Translations under genes and position numbers: made by a program | Source of the DNA: Vandiemenella viatica | Lineage: Eukaryota; Arthropoda; Insecta; Orthoptera; Morabidae | DNA length: 64,000 bases | Assembly (NCBI GenBank): GCA_031002005.1 | Contig: JARYHS010008074.1 | Coordinates: 282,163,930 to 282,227,929 of the forward strand | Reading direction: 5' to 3' | The notes under the pieces: model-generated | The model's database searches: none | Seen by the model: only the letters and a program-made list of their open reading frames with translations | Told to the model about the DNA's origin: nothing | Shown: piece after piece, positions 1-12,007 of the stretch | Numbering within the stretch: the first letter of the stretch is position 1 | How the letters are laid out: every line of letters begins with the position of its first letter

Positions 1-136
1 GTTTTCCATGGTTTCCAAGTCACTCCAGGCAAATGCCGGGATGCTTCCTTCAAAAGGCCATGGCCGAATTCCTTCCCATTCCTTGCTCCCCATCCTTTCC
101 CGTCTCTAAAGACCTCTCTGTTAAGAGACGCTAAGC
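1..136 (+). mobile_element. tRNA-headed SINE, 5' part cut by window edge
   Basis: This is the middle and 3' part of the commonest repeat in the window. It contains the shared core GGGATGCTTCCTTCAAAAGG and then GGCCATGGCCGAATTCC. It ends with the tail variant ACCTCTCTGTTAAGAGACG. The tRNA-like head lies outside the window. Complete copies at 1705-1943 and 52929-53162 define the family. Confidence 0.85.
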
Positions 137-309
137 AGAAAAGAAAAAAAAGTTTGCCATAAAAAGTAGCCGAAAAAGTTCTGAAATCACGTAAAGGAGA
201 AAGCGACAGTAGTTAATTGCAATGTTATATTGTTTAACATTAGATGAAGATAAATGCAATGAAGAGTCAGCTTATTTGATACACAGATAAAAAAAAAACT
301 AAAGGTTGA

Positions 310-736
310 TTAAGGTGGGGAAAAAATTGCTTGTTGAAGACTTGAAATGTAAATATCTTGGCATTAAATTTAGTAACAAGCTTAACTGGGCAGGACACAT
401 TGGACAGGTAGTAGGGGAATGTTTCAAAATTTTGCCTTGTTGGTGAGGGTGATGAGGGGATGTATGAGAGAAGTAAAGAAATTGGGTTACAAAACTTTGG
501 TCAGACCATTGTTTGGATGTGGTAGTGTAGTATGGGACCCACATTTTGAGTATCAAATACAGGAGTTGGACGGGTGCACAAAAAGGGTTGCTAGATTTGT
601 TTCTGGAAATTACCACAGAACGCAGTCAGGAACAGATATGATAAAAGAGATAGAATGGGACTCATTGGAAGACAGGAGGAGGGTGAAGAGGGTCATATCA
701 GTGTACAAGGTGTATATTGGTGATAAGGCATAGAAA
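310..736 (+). pseudogene. LINE reverse-transcriptase C-terminal fragment (Jockey/CR1-like)
   Basis: This is the relic of the region after the catalytic domain of a non-LTR retrotransposon polymerase. Seen: from about 320 one frame reads KCKYLGIKFSNKLNW, and after a frameshift near 419 the next frame carries YKTLVRPLFGCGSVVWDPH and then RVARFVSGNY, TDMIKEIEWDSLEDRR and a stop at 731-733. Known: the series YxxLVRPxxxYGxxVWDP, ARFVxxxY, LxWxSLxxRR is typical of Jockey- and CR1-type elements. The catalytic part is absent, so this is a 5'-truncated dead copy. It runs without interruption into AT-rich sequence and I see no clear poly(A) tail. The clade within LINEs is not certain. Confidence 0.75.
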
Positions 737-1241
737 GATATTGGCGTAATAATTAAAAGTAATGCATGGAAGGGAAAAGATGACCATGACTACAAGCTGA
801 CACTCGATTTCAATCCTCATCAAATTATCGTGTCGAGGCGTAATCCTCAAAAAAACTTGGCAAACTAAATGATTTTTAAGGGTGGGATTTGTCGAATTTA
901 AGTAATTCATAATGAAAGAAAAATTAGTTTAATGTAGGTTATTACAAAAACTATTGTAAATTTACATTTAGAACTTTCGAGGAGGAAAATAACTACTAGT
1001 AAAAAATTAATCTAATGCTGGAAAAATGGATTAATGTATAAATAGCCACATTATTGGCATATGACACACCTAGTCACCATTGTACGAAAGAATGACGTCA
1101 ACCTAAATGATGCACTAACGTATAGTCTGCCGTTTAAAAACCAAGCAAATTTTCTCTTTCTTTTATTTTAAATGATACAACAAAAATGAAATCATTATAT
1201 TCGTGTTTATGATTACTGTCACATAGTCCTCCTAAAAGCTA
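737..1241. other. AT-rich non-coding stretch, nothing recognised
   Basis: There are no open frames with recognisable motifs, no inverted repeat and no SINE core. The minus-strand frame at 698-910 has no features of a protein. Confidence 0.6.
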
Positions 1242-1458
1242 CCGTGCATGGTGGGTGAGCGGTAACGCTCTGGCCTCGCATACGGGAGGACGCGGGTTAG
1301 AATCCCAGTTCAGCCATCCAGTTTTTGGGTTTTCATGGCGAATGCCTGCACTGTTCCTTTAAAACTCTATGGCTGAATTCATTCAAGTTCTTTTCCTCCA
1401 ATCTTTTCCTGCCTCTAGCGACATCAGCGTCGACGAGGCGTAAAGCCGTAAGGGAAAA
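1242..1458 (+). mobile_element. tRNA-headed SINE, near full length
   Basis: The tRNA-like head contains GTGGGTGAGCGGTAACGC, an A-box-like region, and GCGGGTTAGAATCCC, a diverged B box. The family core follows in degraded form. The 3' tail is the second type, ATCAGCGTCGACGAGGCGTAA, ending in GCCGTAAGGGAAAAAA. The orientation is plus. Confidence 0.85.
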
Positions 1459-1704
1459 AATCGATTTAGTAACAATATAAACCCATAGTGCACCCTTAGT
1501 TTTAACCCATAAAAACTTACCAGTCATATTCCGATCTATTGGCCAAGCTTTAGTTTTTGCATTAAAAGGAAAATTTTGAGCGTCGGCGAGTTGCCGATTT
1601 TCGTTTGGCATGAACATTACCTTAAGGTAATATTTTCTAAACCATCCATTCCCCGTCTTCCAAAGATTTTTAAAATTTTATGCTATAGTCGTGTTGAGTT
1701 TTTT

Positions 1705-1943
1705 AACTGCTTAACGTCTCTTAACAGCGAGGTCTTTAGAGACGGGAAAGGATAGAGGGGGGGGGGCAAGGAATGGGAAGGAATTCGGCCATGGCCTTTT
1801 GAAGGAAGCATCCCGGCATTTGCCTGGAGTTATTTGGGAAACCATGGAAAACCCAAATCTGGATGCTCGGACGGCGATTCGAACCGGCGTCCTCACGAAT
1901 GCGAGGCCAGAACGCTAACCGTTACACCACCACGCTCGGTCGA
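1705..1943 (-). mobile_element. tRNA-headed SINE, full length with 9-bp target duplication
   Basis: Read on the minus strand, the head ends at about 1943 (plus-strand GCTCGGTCG) and the tail ends at 1705. The B-box region is GGCGATTCGAACC on the plus strand. The core and the tail variant TAACGTCTCTTAACAGCGAG are both intact. The element is bracketed by GTTGAGTTT at 1693-1701 and 1944-1952, a 9-bp direct repeat consistent with LINE-driven insertion. A G-run at 1757-1766 lies inside the copy. Confidence 0.9.
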
Positions 1944-1952
1944 GTTGAGTTT

Positions 1953-3421
1953 AGTATGAATTAAAGCAATGCACAATTAAAAATGTCTAACGAAAGGTAC
2001 AGGGTTTAGAAGTTGAAAACATGTGACCGACTAATGGGCAAATATATTCAAAAGAAGTAAAAAAAATTCTATTAAAAAGATTAATTAAACTTCAAGTATA
2101 AAGTAAAATCAAAGAATCTGTATGTGTTACGTAGTAAATATTAAAATTTACAGGCAAATGTTACGGTTGTCTAAAGCAGTAACTTTTGGGGGAGGGGGGG
2201 TATCAACGCATCTATGTCGTTCGTTGTTTTGAAAATGTGTTGTAGTTAAATGCCGTGTCTCAATTTGTTTGGGCAGATGAAAGCAGCCACCTGCTTGTGA
2301 CGGAAATGGGGGAGCACAGATATAGACAGCAGCTGCACGTGAGAGCTGCCTGCTCACGAGGCCAGCCGTATTAACCTGCGCTATACAAGTTTCAAATGTA
2401 CTACCACTGGCAATAGATTTATATTGCTTACATCAACTGGGCTCAAGTAAACAGCATCGGCCGAAAATTTCACACAGTCTCCACTAATGCTTCGTGACCA
2501 AATTTCAGTTTTCTCAACTAGATGTGAACAATACAGTGTCTGACATTCGAAATTCGATAACAATCTTCAGTTTGTGATTTACAGACCTCGTATCTACCTT
2601 TCAGACTCAGAAAGCTTATTTAATACAGTCTTCACAAATTTTTAAGTAACATCGATTTAATGTTTAAAAATGTTTGTGGGTCTTTCGTCGCTTGCATTGT
2701 AAAATGAACTGACACTTCCTGCTATCAATCCCAAAACTGTATGATGACTACCTACCTAACAAAGTGACAAACAAACATGAATACAATAATCAAAACGAGT
2801 GTTGCAAGGATGCAGTAGAGATCTCTGGTTGGAGCAGAACAATTCCTGTGCTTTCTAACATTAAATTCAACCTTCTGATTTTGAAACTTTGTCATTTGCG
2901 GATAATCGAATCTCTATATACATAAATGTATAAACCGGCTGTGCCTGTCTTTCCCTTTCTTACCAAATAACACTAAAACTATAGAGTCCCTAGATTAGGA
3001 TGGGATCTCCACAGTTTGAAAACTTATGGTAGGTATAACTTAAAATCTGCAATATACTATTTTATTATTCTACATGACCGGAGGATGGGGCAAGAAATGG
3101 TAACCACAAAAGATAGTTCCATAGATCACACTCTATCAAGATAAACGATTCTTTCTTAATCTCAAAACAAACCACCAAAGATAACACTACATTACAAACA
3201 AACACAACACTTTTTGGCTTCTCTTAATATTGTATTTGAGTACGTAACTTTGGTTATTTATTTATTCAGCTTTTTGAAATATAGAACAATTACAATAAAC
3301 GGAAAACGTAAATCAAAACACTACATCAAACATTAACATTCAAGTAAACTGTGATATATTTACTTTATGGTTAAGGTAACAACGATAGTACACTACAAAA
3401 CCTCAGACGGAATGTTTAATA
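1953..3421. other. non-coding stretch, nothing recognised
   Basis: The sequence is AT-rich with a short GC-richer patch at about 2260-2370. The small minus-strand frames at 2148-2357 and 2381-2563 show no motif. No repeat shared with the rest of the window was seen. Confidence 0.55.
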
Positions 3422-3529
3422 GATTTTCAGGGTGTGCCGCGTTGTATGTTTCATAATCTGACGAAGGCTGTAGGATGGCAGCTGAAAGCTCAGATTATGA
3501 AATAAACAACGCGGAATAACCTGAAAATC
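3422..3529. mobile_element. 108-bp hairpin MITE with TA target duplication
   Basis: The arms GATTTTCAGG and CCTGAAAATC continue as an imperfect inverted repeat of about 40 bp (CCGCGTTGTATGTTTCATAA against TTATGAAATAAACAACGCGG) around a loop of about 28 bp. TA dinucleotides at 3420-3421 and 3530-3531 flank it. TA duplication plus short hairpin form points to a Tc1/mariner-type miniature element. There is no coding content. Confidence 0.7.
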
Positions 3530-3531
3530 TA

Positions 3532-5794
3532 ATAATCATAAACAAAGACGGCCGCGGAAAGCTTAGGAATCACTCAGATAGAATGTTAATCAAAGTTTCT
3601 ACTTAATACCGATACTAAAATTTCATTTCATTTATAAAAATATTTCCTCTTAGTATTAACATATATCCTATTTTCATGAAGCTTTTTGAACATCCGATTA
3701 ATAGAGTTCTTAATTTTTCTATATTACATTATGTTCTCCATGGTTTAGGATAATATTTATGCGGAATGTTTCCTCTTCGTATTAAAAACCTAGTTTTCTT
3801 CTAGCTTTATGAACAATTGATTAGTTAATTTTTCTAAATTACATTCATCAAAATTTCCAGATACCTGAAGGAAAACCGGAAATAAGAAAGAAGCTAAAAA
3901 ATCAAAACTTCTTATATGAACTGTATGTTTAGAAAAAAAAGAAAAACCAAACAGTAAACTCTTTACACCATACACCTAAGTCAGTGAAGGCGAGGCAGCG
4001 GGAAAATGCTAGTTAGATGATAATCTAGACCTCATCTTGAAGCTTCACTGTACCGCAGTATCCGCTTCTCCGGTTTTAGCGATCCATAAGTCCGTTAACG
4101 CGACATTCCTCCCTGTTGCGAAAGCAGAAAGCCGTCTGGGAGCCAGGAATAGAAGACGCCTACCATCTCGAGTGCCAGGAGCCGAAACTGTACAGGCCCA
4201 CCAACATCAAGCACTAAATTAAAACGAATTATTAAGTTAAACGAATGTCAGCATTATTTAATCTTAATATGATCTTTTATATACATGTTGGATTTTCACC
4301 ATATCAAACGGCCAAAGCACTGAAATACACGGATCACTCAGCACTGACGGAACAGCTGCTAGAAACCATCGACATATACAGATACGCAAATACTAATACT
4401 CAATAATTAGCCACCATACTCTCTCTTTAGAAGACCACCACATACAACAGGCTAAATCCACCAATAAGCATATACCTGCTCAAGGAATACATTTACTTTT
4501 ATTAACACCTGTTACATATGTGCATTGCATTGCGGCGATTTAAAAATTATATTTAAATCAATTCAAAAACAGGAAAATCTTCTCGTAGGTTTCAGCAAAG
4601 TCCTTATTATTTTAAAAAAATCTGAATTCTTATTATTTTTCTAATGTTTAATGAGAGCTTAGGCCATCAAATGCTGCCCCCATCTGTCAGCGAACCCCGA
4701 AATCCTTACCACAAACACGATGATCTGTAAGCTGGTCGGACCCTAACCCGTGGCTCCTTAATTCTCCCCCCCCCCCCTCCACACACACACACAAAATAAG
4801 AAATCTAATATCTGCGTATACTTATGAAACAAATAACGTTGTCTTTAGATGTTAGTTAATAAATAATTTTTGTATTGATGTCGGTGAATGGTTTGCCTAA
4901 TTGCCACACTATTTTCTTTAATCGTTCCGCCAAGATGTGTTTCTTGTGATCTCTTAAGGAGATGGAGGAACGGGGGCATTTTTTGCAGTAGTAAATAACG
5001 AGGTCATAACCAAGCGCTCTGTAACAATCTCGACATGTGTTCTTGTTTGACGTTCTGGTCGCTGATGGCCAGTATACGACTGGCATAAAGCACAAAAACA
5101 AAATTCCTTAGATGGCGTTCAGCGATTACAAAAAGTGAGCATTTGGACTTTGGTCCGTGGAAGTTCCGCATTAAAAGAGATGTGTAATTAACACTGCATT
5201 CGTCAACTGCTTGAAAACACCTGTCTGCAACTAAATGCCAGACAGGGACCTGTCGTCAGGAGACCTCTTTTCACAGGGCTAAATGTCAGTGAGCGGTTAG
5301 TGACTGTTTTAGTGGTGCTGGGTGTTCGAGCAGCAGTAGCGGGATGTGGCGTACAACCGATAAGCCTGTGTATCGTGATAGAGTTTGTCGCGGGCACTGC
5401 TAACGTGACCAAGCCATTGGGTCTGGAAGGGGCAACGTACCAAAGACCTGTGTTGTTCATTAGGAAAATTCCCGTTACCTACAAGTGACATACCAACTCA
5501 AAACTGTCACTGCATGACACCTAGCTCTTCCAAATGAACTCTGTTAACACTTTACCCATTCTTGGCTGTTGTTTCAATGGATGAATAAATTGTTTTTGAA
5601 ACATTCCTTCCCTTCACTGCCTTAGACAGCGTTCACTCGTAGTATTTGAGGGGCTAAACAAGAGGGGTTCTGCCTCTGGTAAAGTTATCAAAGTAAGTGT
5701 CAAATTTCTGAATTTCTTATTTTTTATAAACCTGCAAAGAATTTTTCTTTATCCTCCCATTACCCTAATAAAACGAATTTACTTTTGATTCTTA
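3532..5794. other. non-coding stretch with a C-run and CA repeat
   Basis: A C-run at about 4766-4777 is followed by CA dinucleotides at about 4781-4793. A moderately GC-rich block lies at 5200-5490. It has overlapping open frames of 60-85 codons on both strands, which argues that none is a gene. I recognise nothing else. Confidence 0.55.
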
Positions 5795-5796
5795 AT

Positions 5797-6010
5797 CAGG
5801 GCTTAACGACACGTCGAGGTCGAACTTATTAGACTGCAACAAGTAACGGAAAGGAATTCGACCATGGTCTTTTGAAGGAACCGTCCCGGCATTCACCTGG
5901 ATTGATTTCTGGAAACCATGGAAAACAGAAATCACGACAGCCGGACCAAGTATCGAACCCGCGTCCACCTGAATGCCTGAACGGTGCAATAATGCATATC
6001 CACCGCACAC
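5797..6010 (-). mobile_element. tRNA-headed SINE, diverged full-length copy
   Basis: The minus-strand head includes the B-box complement GTATCGAACCCGCGTCC, and the core is recognisable (GGAATTCGACCATGGTC, CCCGGCATTCACCTGG). The tail at 5797-5815 is the CGACGAGG type. It is more decayed than the 1705-1943 copy. Confidence 0.8.
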
Positions 6011-6167
6011 AGTTCTGATTAAAATGAAATATTAGTAGTAATCTCTTCTGTCATCTGTCCTCTCTACTCCATACCGGTAATACAGCTCGGTTACTGTTGA
6101 ATGCTGACCTACCGGAAACTTGCCAACAACTATCCTGAAAAAGCAAAAAACAAAACATTTTGATGAT

Positions 6168-6386
6168 ATTGCTTCGTCGACATTGAGTTCATTAGAGGCA
6201 GAAAAGGATAGTAAGCAAGAACGGAAGAAATTTAATATGGCCTTTTGAAGGAACCATACAGGCATTCGCCTGGAATGGTTTGGGGAAACCATGGAAAACC
6301 CAAATATGGATGGTTGTTCCGTGATTCCAACCCGCGTCCTCCCGAATGCGAGACTAGAACATTACCGCTCACCCACCACAGTCAGT
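6168..6386 (-). mobile_element. tRNA-headed SINE, diverged full-length copy
   Basis: Read on the minus strand, head motifs (complement of CCCACCACAG) lie at the right edge and the family core follows (GGCCTTTTGAAGGAACC, GCATTCGCCTGGAATGG). The tail is again of the CGTCGACATTGAG type at 6173-6188. It lies about 160 bp from another SINE in the same orientation. Confidence 0.82.
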
Positions 6387-6479
6387 GAGTCATAAGCAGA
6401 GAGATTATTACAGTTTGGCTCGGGCTGTAGGCAAAGAAGGGGCAGGAAATGATTTACCGCCTGTTTAATGGAATCATCA

Positions 6480-6600
6480 ACGTATTTGCAATTTAGTGAA
6501 ACCGTGCAAAATCGAACAGGCGGTGGCTGTGGTGGGAATCGGACACTGGCTCCCCCAGATGGCGACACGAACGTTAGTGGTCAGCGAAGGTCGGTAGCAC
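6480..6600 (-). repeat. possible second tRNA-derived SINE family, weak
   Basis: On the minus strand GTGTCCGATTCCCACC resembles a pol III B box and lies downstream of a block CGTTCGTGTCGCCATCTGG. No second copy in the window was found, so the family status is a guess. Confidence 0.25.
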
Positions 6601-8359
6601 AAGTGTGTGACACTCTATGCTGACTACTGTGCCAAGTCGTTACAGCTATAATAAGGATTTTAAATTTACAATAGTTTCGGAAGAACTGTTTATTGCAACT
6701 AATTCATCAGAAGGAAGAAGATGGCTAACAACATATCAGGAGGGTCTAGGTTCGAACTCCTAGGTTCGAGGGACTTATTGATTTATATTTGGCAAAATAG
6801 ATCACGTCTAGACGAAATACATGTCAGAAACGCTTAAAAACTGAAGGTTGTTTAATGTGTATCATTTGTTAACGAAGTTCAGTGACTATGGTCGCCAGAA
6901 ATTACTCGCTCAGGACACAGAAGTTTAATTCAGCAATAAAAGATCACAGAAATTGTTTATTCCACGGTCAGCAAATTGCTGTTCCAAAGACACCGCAAAA
7001 GCGGAATCCTTATGCAGAAAGCTATCTCTTAATAGTAAACTACTAAGGTCAGTATCGAATCGCGTGCGTCATGTGAGCCAAAAATTGTTCGTCCTTCAGT
7101 ATAACACTTATCGGAGAGGTGGTGGGGCAAAATTCCTAATCACCAGATTGTTCACCAAGGTCGCTGGTTACATCCCAAACCTCTCCTCAGTGCGTATGGA
7201 GTGAGAGCATACGACACTGTTGAAGGTGATTGGTTCGTTGGAAGGGGGCGTTATGCATGGCGGCCCCTCTGGTGTGTTTTGGAATAGCAGGCCTGATGGG
7301 CCGGCACCGTATTTCACCCACACCCTTTTTCCCTCTGATGCACAATACAAACAGTTAACGCTGACCACTCAGTCACCCACACATACTACAACACTTACCA
7401 ACACTGGGAAAGCAACAGGAAACAACCCCAGTTGATATTCCCAGACGTTCCCATGGTAACCGCCTACGCCCGGACATGGGCAAGGGAGGCTTCACCTCTC
7501 ACACAGGTCTAGTGTAATTCGTAGCCAATCCTTTATAAATTCTGACACAAGCAGTTGAATTAAGTGATTTATTAAACTAACTGAAGTTAATAATTAAATA
7601 AAATAATATTTAATAAAACTGTCTCTGTAGATCTATAACTTATTAACTAGGAAAGTAACAAGGAAAACTATATACCAGCCGCTGTGATTACAACATTTTA
7701 AATAACACCAATTAAATTATGTGAGCGCAAAACGGCGGAGTTCACAGAAGGAACCTATTATGTAATAATACCTAACATCTCACCAGCAACAGTTTCTGCG
7801 TCAGTAAGTTATGCAACGTATAACGAAAGATACTAATTGCTAAACAGTAATTGGAGGTTGGAGGATAGTTTCAAAATTCGCTTCGAATTACGCAATAGCT
7901 AACGCGGAATAGGTGATGTAACCTGAAACAATAAGAAGACATATTTGACTGAAACTTGGAGCATTATAGTACTTTCAGTACAGTGACCTTTTCCCCCGCC
8001 TAATGAAGTACAAGCAAGCTTCCCGCACCGTGCGAACGTCAGTTTTTTTGCAACAGTACAGGCGGCGCGGCGGTGTCACTTTCACGCGTCGCTGTTGACC
8101 CAGGAAGTGCGCCACAAAACAATCGACGCACGCTTCCTGTCCCTCTGGACACAGCCTCGCTAAACATCTCAGCCAGAATGCAGTCTAAGAGGTCAGCCGC
8201 CAAATGCAGACCAACCGCAACAATTACCAACTTTTGCGAAGAGTTTCAAAAATATTTGCTTAAATCTGCCAAGTGACAGCGCGCGTAAAGGCGCCACTAC
8301 ACTGGATTGGGTAGGCACAACGGGAGCAGTGAACCGGCCACGCTGACTGCGCTCGGCTT
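6601..8359. other. non-coding stretch with GC-richer blocks, unassigned
   Basis: A block at about 7050-7520 and another at 8020-8310 are GC-richer than their surroundings and contain short open frames on both strands (7168-7368 minus, 7220-7435 plus, 8039-8276). These overlap one another and carry no motif. They could be untranslated parts of unrecognised repeats. No gene is supported. Confidence 0.45.
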
Positions 8360-8562
8360 TAAGGCGGTTTTCCGCAGTTACCTAGGCAAATGTTGGGATG
8401 GTCTTCTATCTCCGCCCATAACCTGCACATTCACAAACAAAAATACACATACCATAGAAAACATGTTACACCAATCGCAGACAAATGGCAAAACTTAAGC
8501 CCCTCCCATTGCTCCTGGAACAACTGCTTAGCGTCTCTTAGCAGCAAGGTCTTTAGAGACGG
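8360..8562. repeat. composite SINE-related debris
   Basis: CCTAGGCAAATGTTGGGATG at 8380-8400 resembles the plus-strand SINE core. The end at 8522-8562 (CTTAGCGTCTCTTAGCAGCA, then GGTCTTTAGAGACGG) is the SINE 3' tail in minus orientation. The middle (8405-8520) does not match the family. This may be two fragments or a related family that shares a tail. Confidence 0.5.
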
Positions 8563-10085
8563 CTGGAACTGACAATCCCCGGCTCTAACTACCAAGTGGA
8601 AACATTTGGCAAACTCTTAATTACAAACCAAGATGAGAATCAACGCTTTGCGTGATCCGAAAGGATCCGTTCGTAAATAATAATAGTAATATATTACCTA
8701 AATAAATTTAGCCGCCAGAATGCCAAGTCATTTCTGTGTTAGTAGGTTTAGACACAACTTGTAGTGGTTCCTTTTCCTCCCTTGCCCTTCCCTTGCTGAG
8801 CTACCTGCTAAAATGGGGAGGGGCTGGCAATTACTTATTCCATACGGGGAGGTGTATGTGAAGCCATCTGTCGATGAGTAATGTACGAGGTAAGCTGAGC
8901 TCTGAATGTAAGCCCCTCCTCACACTGCGCAATTCCGAGGAGACGCGACTGATACTTGAGCATCGTCCATTTGAGTTTCCTGCGCATATGATATCCACAA
9001 GTGATCTACACCGAGCCTACTCTGAAGCAATACAATCTCTTCGATCTAACTCTAGCCGTGGTGAGCGTCATTCTAATAACCATCCCTGCTGCGGCTTCTT
9101 ACCGCATTTTTCATCAAGTGATAGTGTTGTCACTGTTTCCTATTATTACCACAACTATTACAGAAAAAGTAAAATCAGAAAAATGTGGTTCTTAAATCAT
9201 ACATACAAGAGAAAAGTAAAACATAAGCTACAGTAGGTAAATAAACACATTTAAGAAAAGATAAGGATCACTTATGAAATTTTGAAGTTAAAACTACTGA
9301 CAAGAATACTTCACTAATAAAATAAATAAATTACATTCTCTGCCAATTAGTCTTCTAATGCATGCCCCAGAGTAGATATTAAATACGGAAGAAAGCATTC
9401 CCTTCAAATACATAATTACAGCTTCTTGATCAAATGACAGTTTGCTACGGTACAAATGGTGAAAACAAATTTAACTTCTTTTTCGATTTTGGCATACTTT
9501 GGGCCACGAGAAGCAGCTGGTTTATTGATTCGCCTTTCTTCTCCTGCCAGATTTTTATCATTCTTTCAATGAAGTGCCTCCTTTCTTCTGAGCAGGTGGT
9601 CTTGACGTTTGTACATTGTATCTGGAACCCCTTGAATTTATCAATTTTAATTTGAAACATTCTTCGATTTAGCTACTTTTATTTAACTGTTCGTTGATTC
9701 TTTCACATGTACATCATCTGATAGATAGCGACAAAAATGCTTACTGTTGATTATAATTGCTTGATAAATATTTAAACAAACTATATCATGAAGAATGATT
9801 GTGTCCTCCAAACCTTGAACTGAATAATGTTTTGCTACCCCGACAATGAGCAATCGGCAAAGGTAACAATCAACCATTGTCAAAATCTTACATAACAATT
9901 TACAGGGCGTTGGCCGGGAAACGCTACCCTCCCAGTCTGTTGCCGTCGACAACTTGCTCGGGACAGTGGAGCCAGCAACTCCCGCCACAAGGCGCGCGGC
10001 GCCGTGAATCACCGCACTGTTTAACACCTCCGCTGCCCCAACAGTGCAGTGACGCAGTATAATGGGACCCTTACATTGTTAAGAA
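8563..10085. other. non-coding stretch; one unsupported 120-codon frame
   Basis: The frame at 8874-9236 (plus) is 120 codons long, but it is basic, low in complexity near its end (YYYHNYYRKSK) and overlapped by another plus frame at 9001-9195. I see no domain and do not call it a gene. A GC-rich patch at 9900-10060 precedes the transposase relic and may be part of the same element. Confidence 0.45.
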
Positions 10086-10212
10086 CGGTTTCTTTGCATT
10101 GTAGCTAGTTTGTGACTTCAGTCTCTTATTAATCAGTGTTGTGAATATACGTTTCTTTGCGGTTTGGCTGGTTTGGGGCTTCATACTCTTACTAATCTGA
10201 ACCGTGTTTGAG
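10086..10212. repeat. two-copy tandem repeat, about 62-65 bp unit
   Basis: TTTCTTTGC, GCTxGTTTG, CTTCA, CTCTTAxTAATC and GTG recur in the same order in two adjacent units, beginning near 10088 and 10150. The repeat lies just upstream of the DUF4817-like reading frame, so it may be the subterminal or promoter region of that transposon. Confidence 0.6.
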
Positions 10213-10225
10213 TGTGAGTAAAATT

Positions 10226-10598
10226 ATGGTACGTTACAGTTTGCAACAAAGAATATTTCTCTACGATACATATGTGAAGAAGAAGTAGTTTAAAAAGTGT
10301 CGCAGTAAATTTCGTCGCGAATATCCTGGCGCTTTACTGCCAGCTAAATCAACAATTCTGCGTCTGGTTAAAAAAGTAAGAGAAACGGGTTAATTTTTTA
10401 ACAAAAAGAGACTGTCGGTCAACCGTAGTCTCACAGAGGAGAAAATTGACGATATCGCTTTTCGACTAGAACATTCACCCAAAAAGTCAGTTAGGGCAGC
10501 AGGCAGGCGTATCTAAGACGTCAGCTTGGAAAGTAACAAAGCTAGTTCACTTAAAGCCGTACAAAACAATTGTGGTGCATAAAATTACAGAATGCTTA
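10226..10598 (+). pseudogene. transposase N-terminal HTH relic (DUF4817-like)
   Basis: Starting at ATG 10226 the frame reads MVRYSLQQRIFLYDTYVKK, then a stop, then FKKCRSKFRREYPG, STILRLVKKVRETG, LTEEKIDDIAFRLEHSP and, after a +1 shift near 10550, LKPYKTIVVHKITE. Known: this series (E/QQRxFLYDTYVK, CRxKFRxxFP, TIxxLVxKxRxTG, LTEEKxDDIxxRLExSPxKS, LxPYKxxVVH) is the DNA-binding head of a very common insect DNA-transposon protein, annotated as DUF4817. In-frame stops and the shift make it dead. The catalytic domain is missing, and an unrelated 1.1-kb element starts 115 bp downstream. Confidence 0.75.
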
Positions 10599-10713
10599 GC
10601 ACATACAAGTTTATCAAGCGTAATTATTATGAAATAGTCCGCGGCCGACGGTCGAACAATTCTGGAAGCTGACCGCTCGCTCGCCGGGAGCAGTTTCTTC
10701 CTTGTAGCGCTAA

Positions 10714-11851
10714 GGCCGGGCGCACATTGACGCGCAGTCGACGCAGCGCAGCACAGCACAGTTTCTGTGTGTCTATGTTTTGGGGCGGAACAGCGCGTAT
10801 TGAGACGCAGAGCAGGGCAGCGCAGTACTGCGCCGCACGTGGCCTGTGCCACGTTGTGATCACGACACAGAAACTGTGCCACGCAGCTCACTCGTGCCGG
10901 TTTACAACGTAACATTTCTTGCGTTATTTATAATCTTGCTTTACTTATAATCATTTTCAACTATGGAATAAGAAAAATTGATTAATCTGGTGCGTAACCA
11001 ACCTGCGATTCACAATATCAGTCATAAAAAAATACATAAAAATTAAATTTAAACAAGAGATTTGGACAATGAGCCCAACAAGTGGCGAGTAAATTCAGCA
11101 TTTATTTATCATACAAGTGTCCACTTACAATTTTCACTTTTCTTTTTTTGAATTAATTTGTAATAAAACTTCGAAAAAGATTGATATATATATATAGTCT
11201 GTTATCACATTATTTGTTTTCTTATTATTTGTACTACATCATTCAATAGTGTCCCCGAGAAACACTTAATTTGTTGACACTGCTTTTTTAGTTTCAAGTG
11301 TTTATGTTCTGTTATATAGTTTTCTTAAAAATATAATATGAAATAAAAGAGAGAAACATTCTTATAAATGTCATGTACCGTCAAACGTTAAATAATTAAA
11401 TAAATAACCACGAAAATACAGCGAGATTTTTTTCAGTTCTAATAGATATTTGAGCTTTGTCGAGAAAATAACGGGTTACATTATGCCGTGAATCTCCGCT
11501 CGAGTCATCCGGAAATTATCTTTTGAGAATTCTCTTGTCACTGCAAGCCAGATGAGAGTTTCTTCTTTTCATATACTCACTTTTGCATAGTTTTATCTAA
11601 CTCTGCTTCTGTTAAAGTAATAACCATTTTCCAAGCTCGGCATCCCAATCTGATTCAGAAATCAAAAATAGAGTTTTTGCATCGACATGTTTTTGGTTAC
11701 GCTTTATTGTTGGTTTTTCGCACAACACAATGCTTTGTGAACTGCCGCACGAAACTGCGCTCTAATATGCGCGAGTCACTGCCAGTCTGTGCTGCCCTGC
11801 CCTGCTCTGCGTTGCCCCTACTGCGCCACGCAGCTCAATGTGCGCCCCGGG
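10714..11851. mobile_element. 1.14-kb non-autonomous Harbinger-like element with TAA duplication
   Basis: The left end GGCCGGGCGCACATTGA and the right end TCAATGTGCGCCCCGG are inverted repeats. TAA flanks both sides (10711-10713 and 11852-11854). A 3-bp TWA duplication with GG-starting termini fits PIF/Harbinger. Both subterminal regions are GC-rich and share GCGCAG/CTGCGC words: the left one (10720-10900) has nested palindromes such as ACGTGGCCTGTGCCACGT, and the right one (11740-11840) repeats CTGCCCTGCCCTGCTCTGC. The centre (10910-11680) is AT-rich and non-coding. The open frames at 10547-10915 overlap on both strands and are artefacts of the palindromic ends. Confidence 0.7.
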
Positions 11852-12007
11852 TAACAGTGGGTTGCGTTTCCCGGCGAAGCCATTTTTGTGCGCTGATTTG
11901 AATATTGGCGCCAAATCGCTCGCAGCTGTCATGGCCTTTCTAGTGACGTCATATGTCTGCTCGTGCCGGTGTAAACAAACGGGCGGTTTGCTTATTACGT
12001 GGATAAA

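Noticed and set aside
3440..3500. CTGACGA ... GAAAG in the loop of the 3422-3529 hairpin as a hammerhead ribozyme
   Set aside because: The bases flanking CTGACGA pair with the other hairpin arm, no stem III with NUH site can be drawn, and the stem II closing pair is wrong. Resemblance is probably chance.
8874..9236. 120-codon open frame as a host gene
   Set aside because: No motif, low-complexity end, overlapping frame on the same strand and no splice or promoter context.
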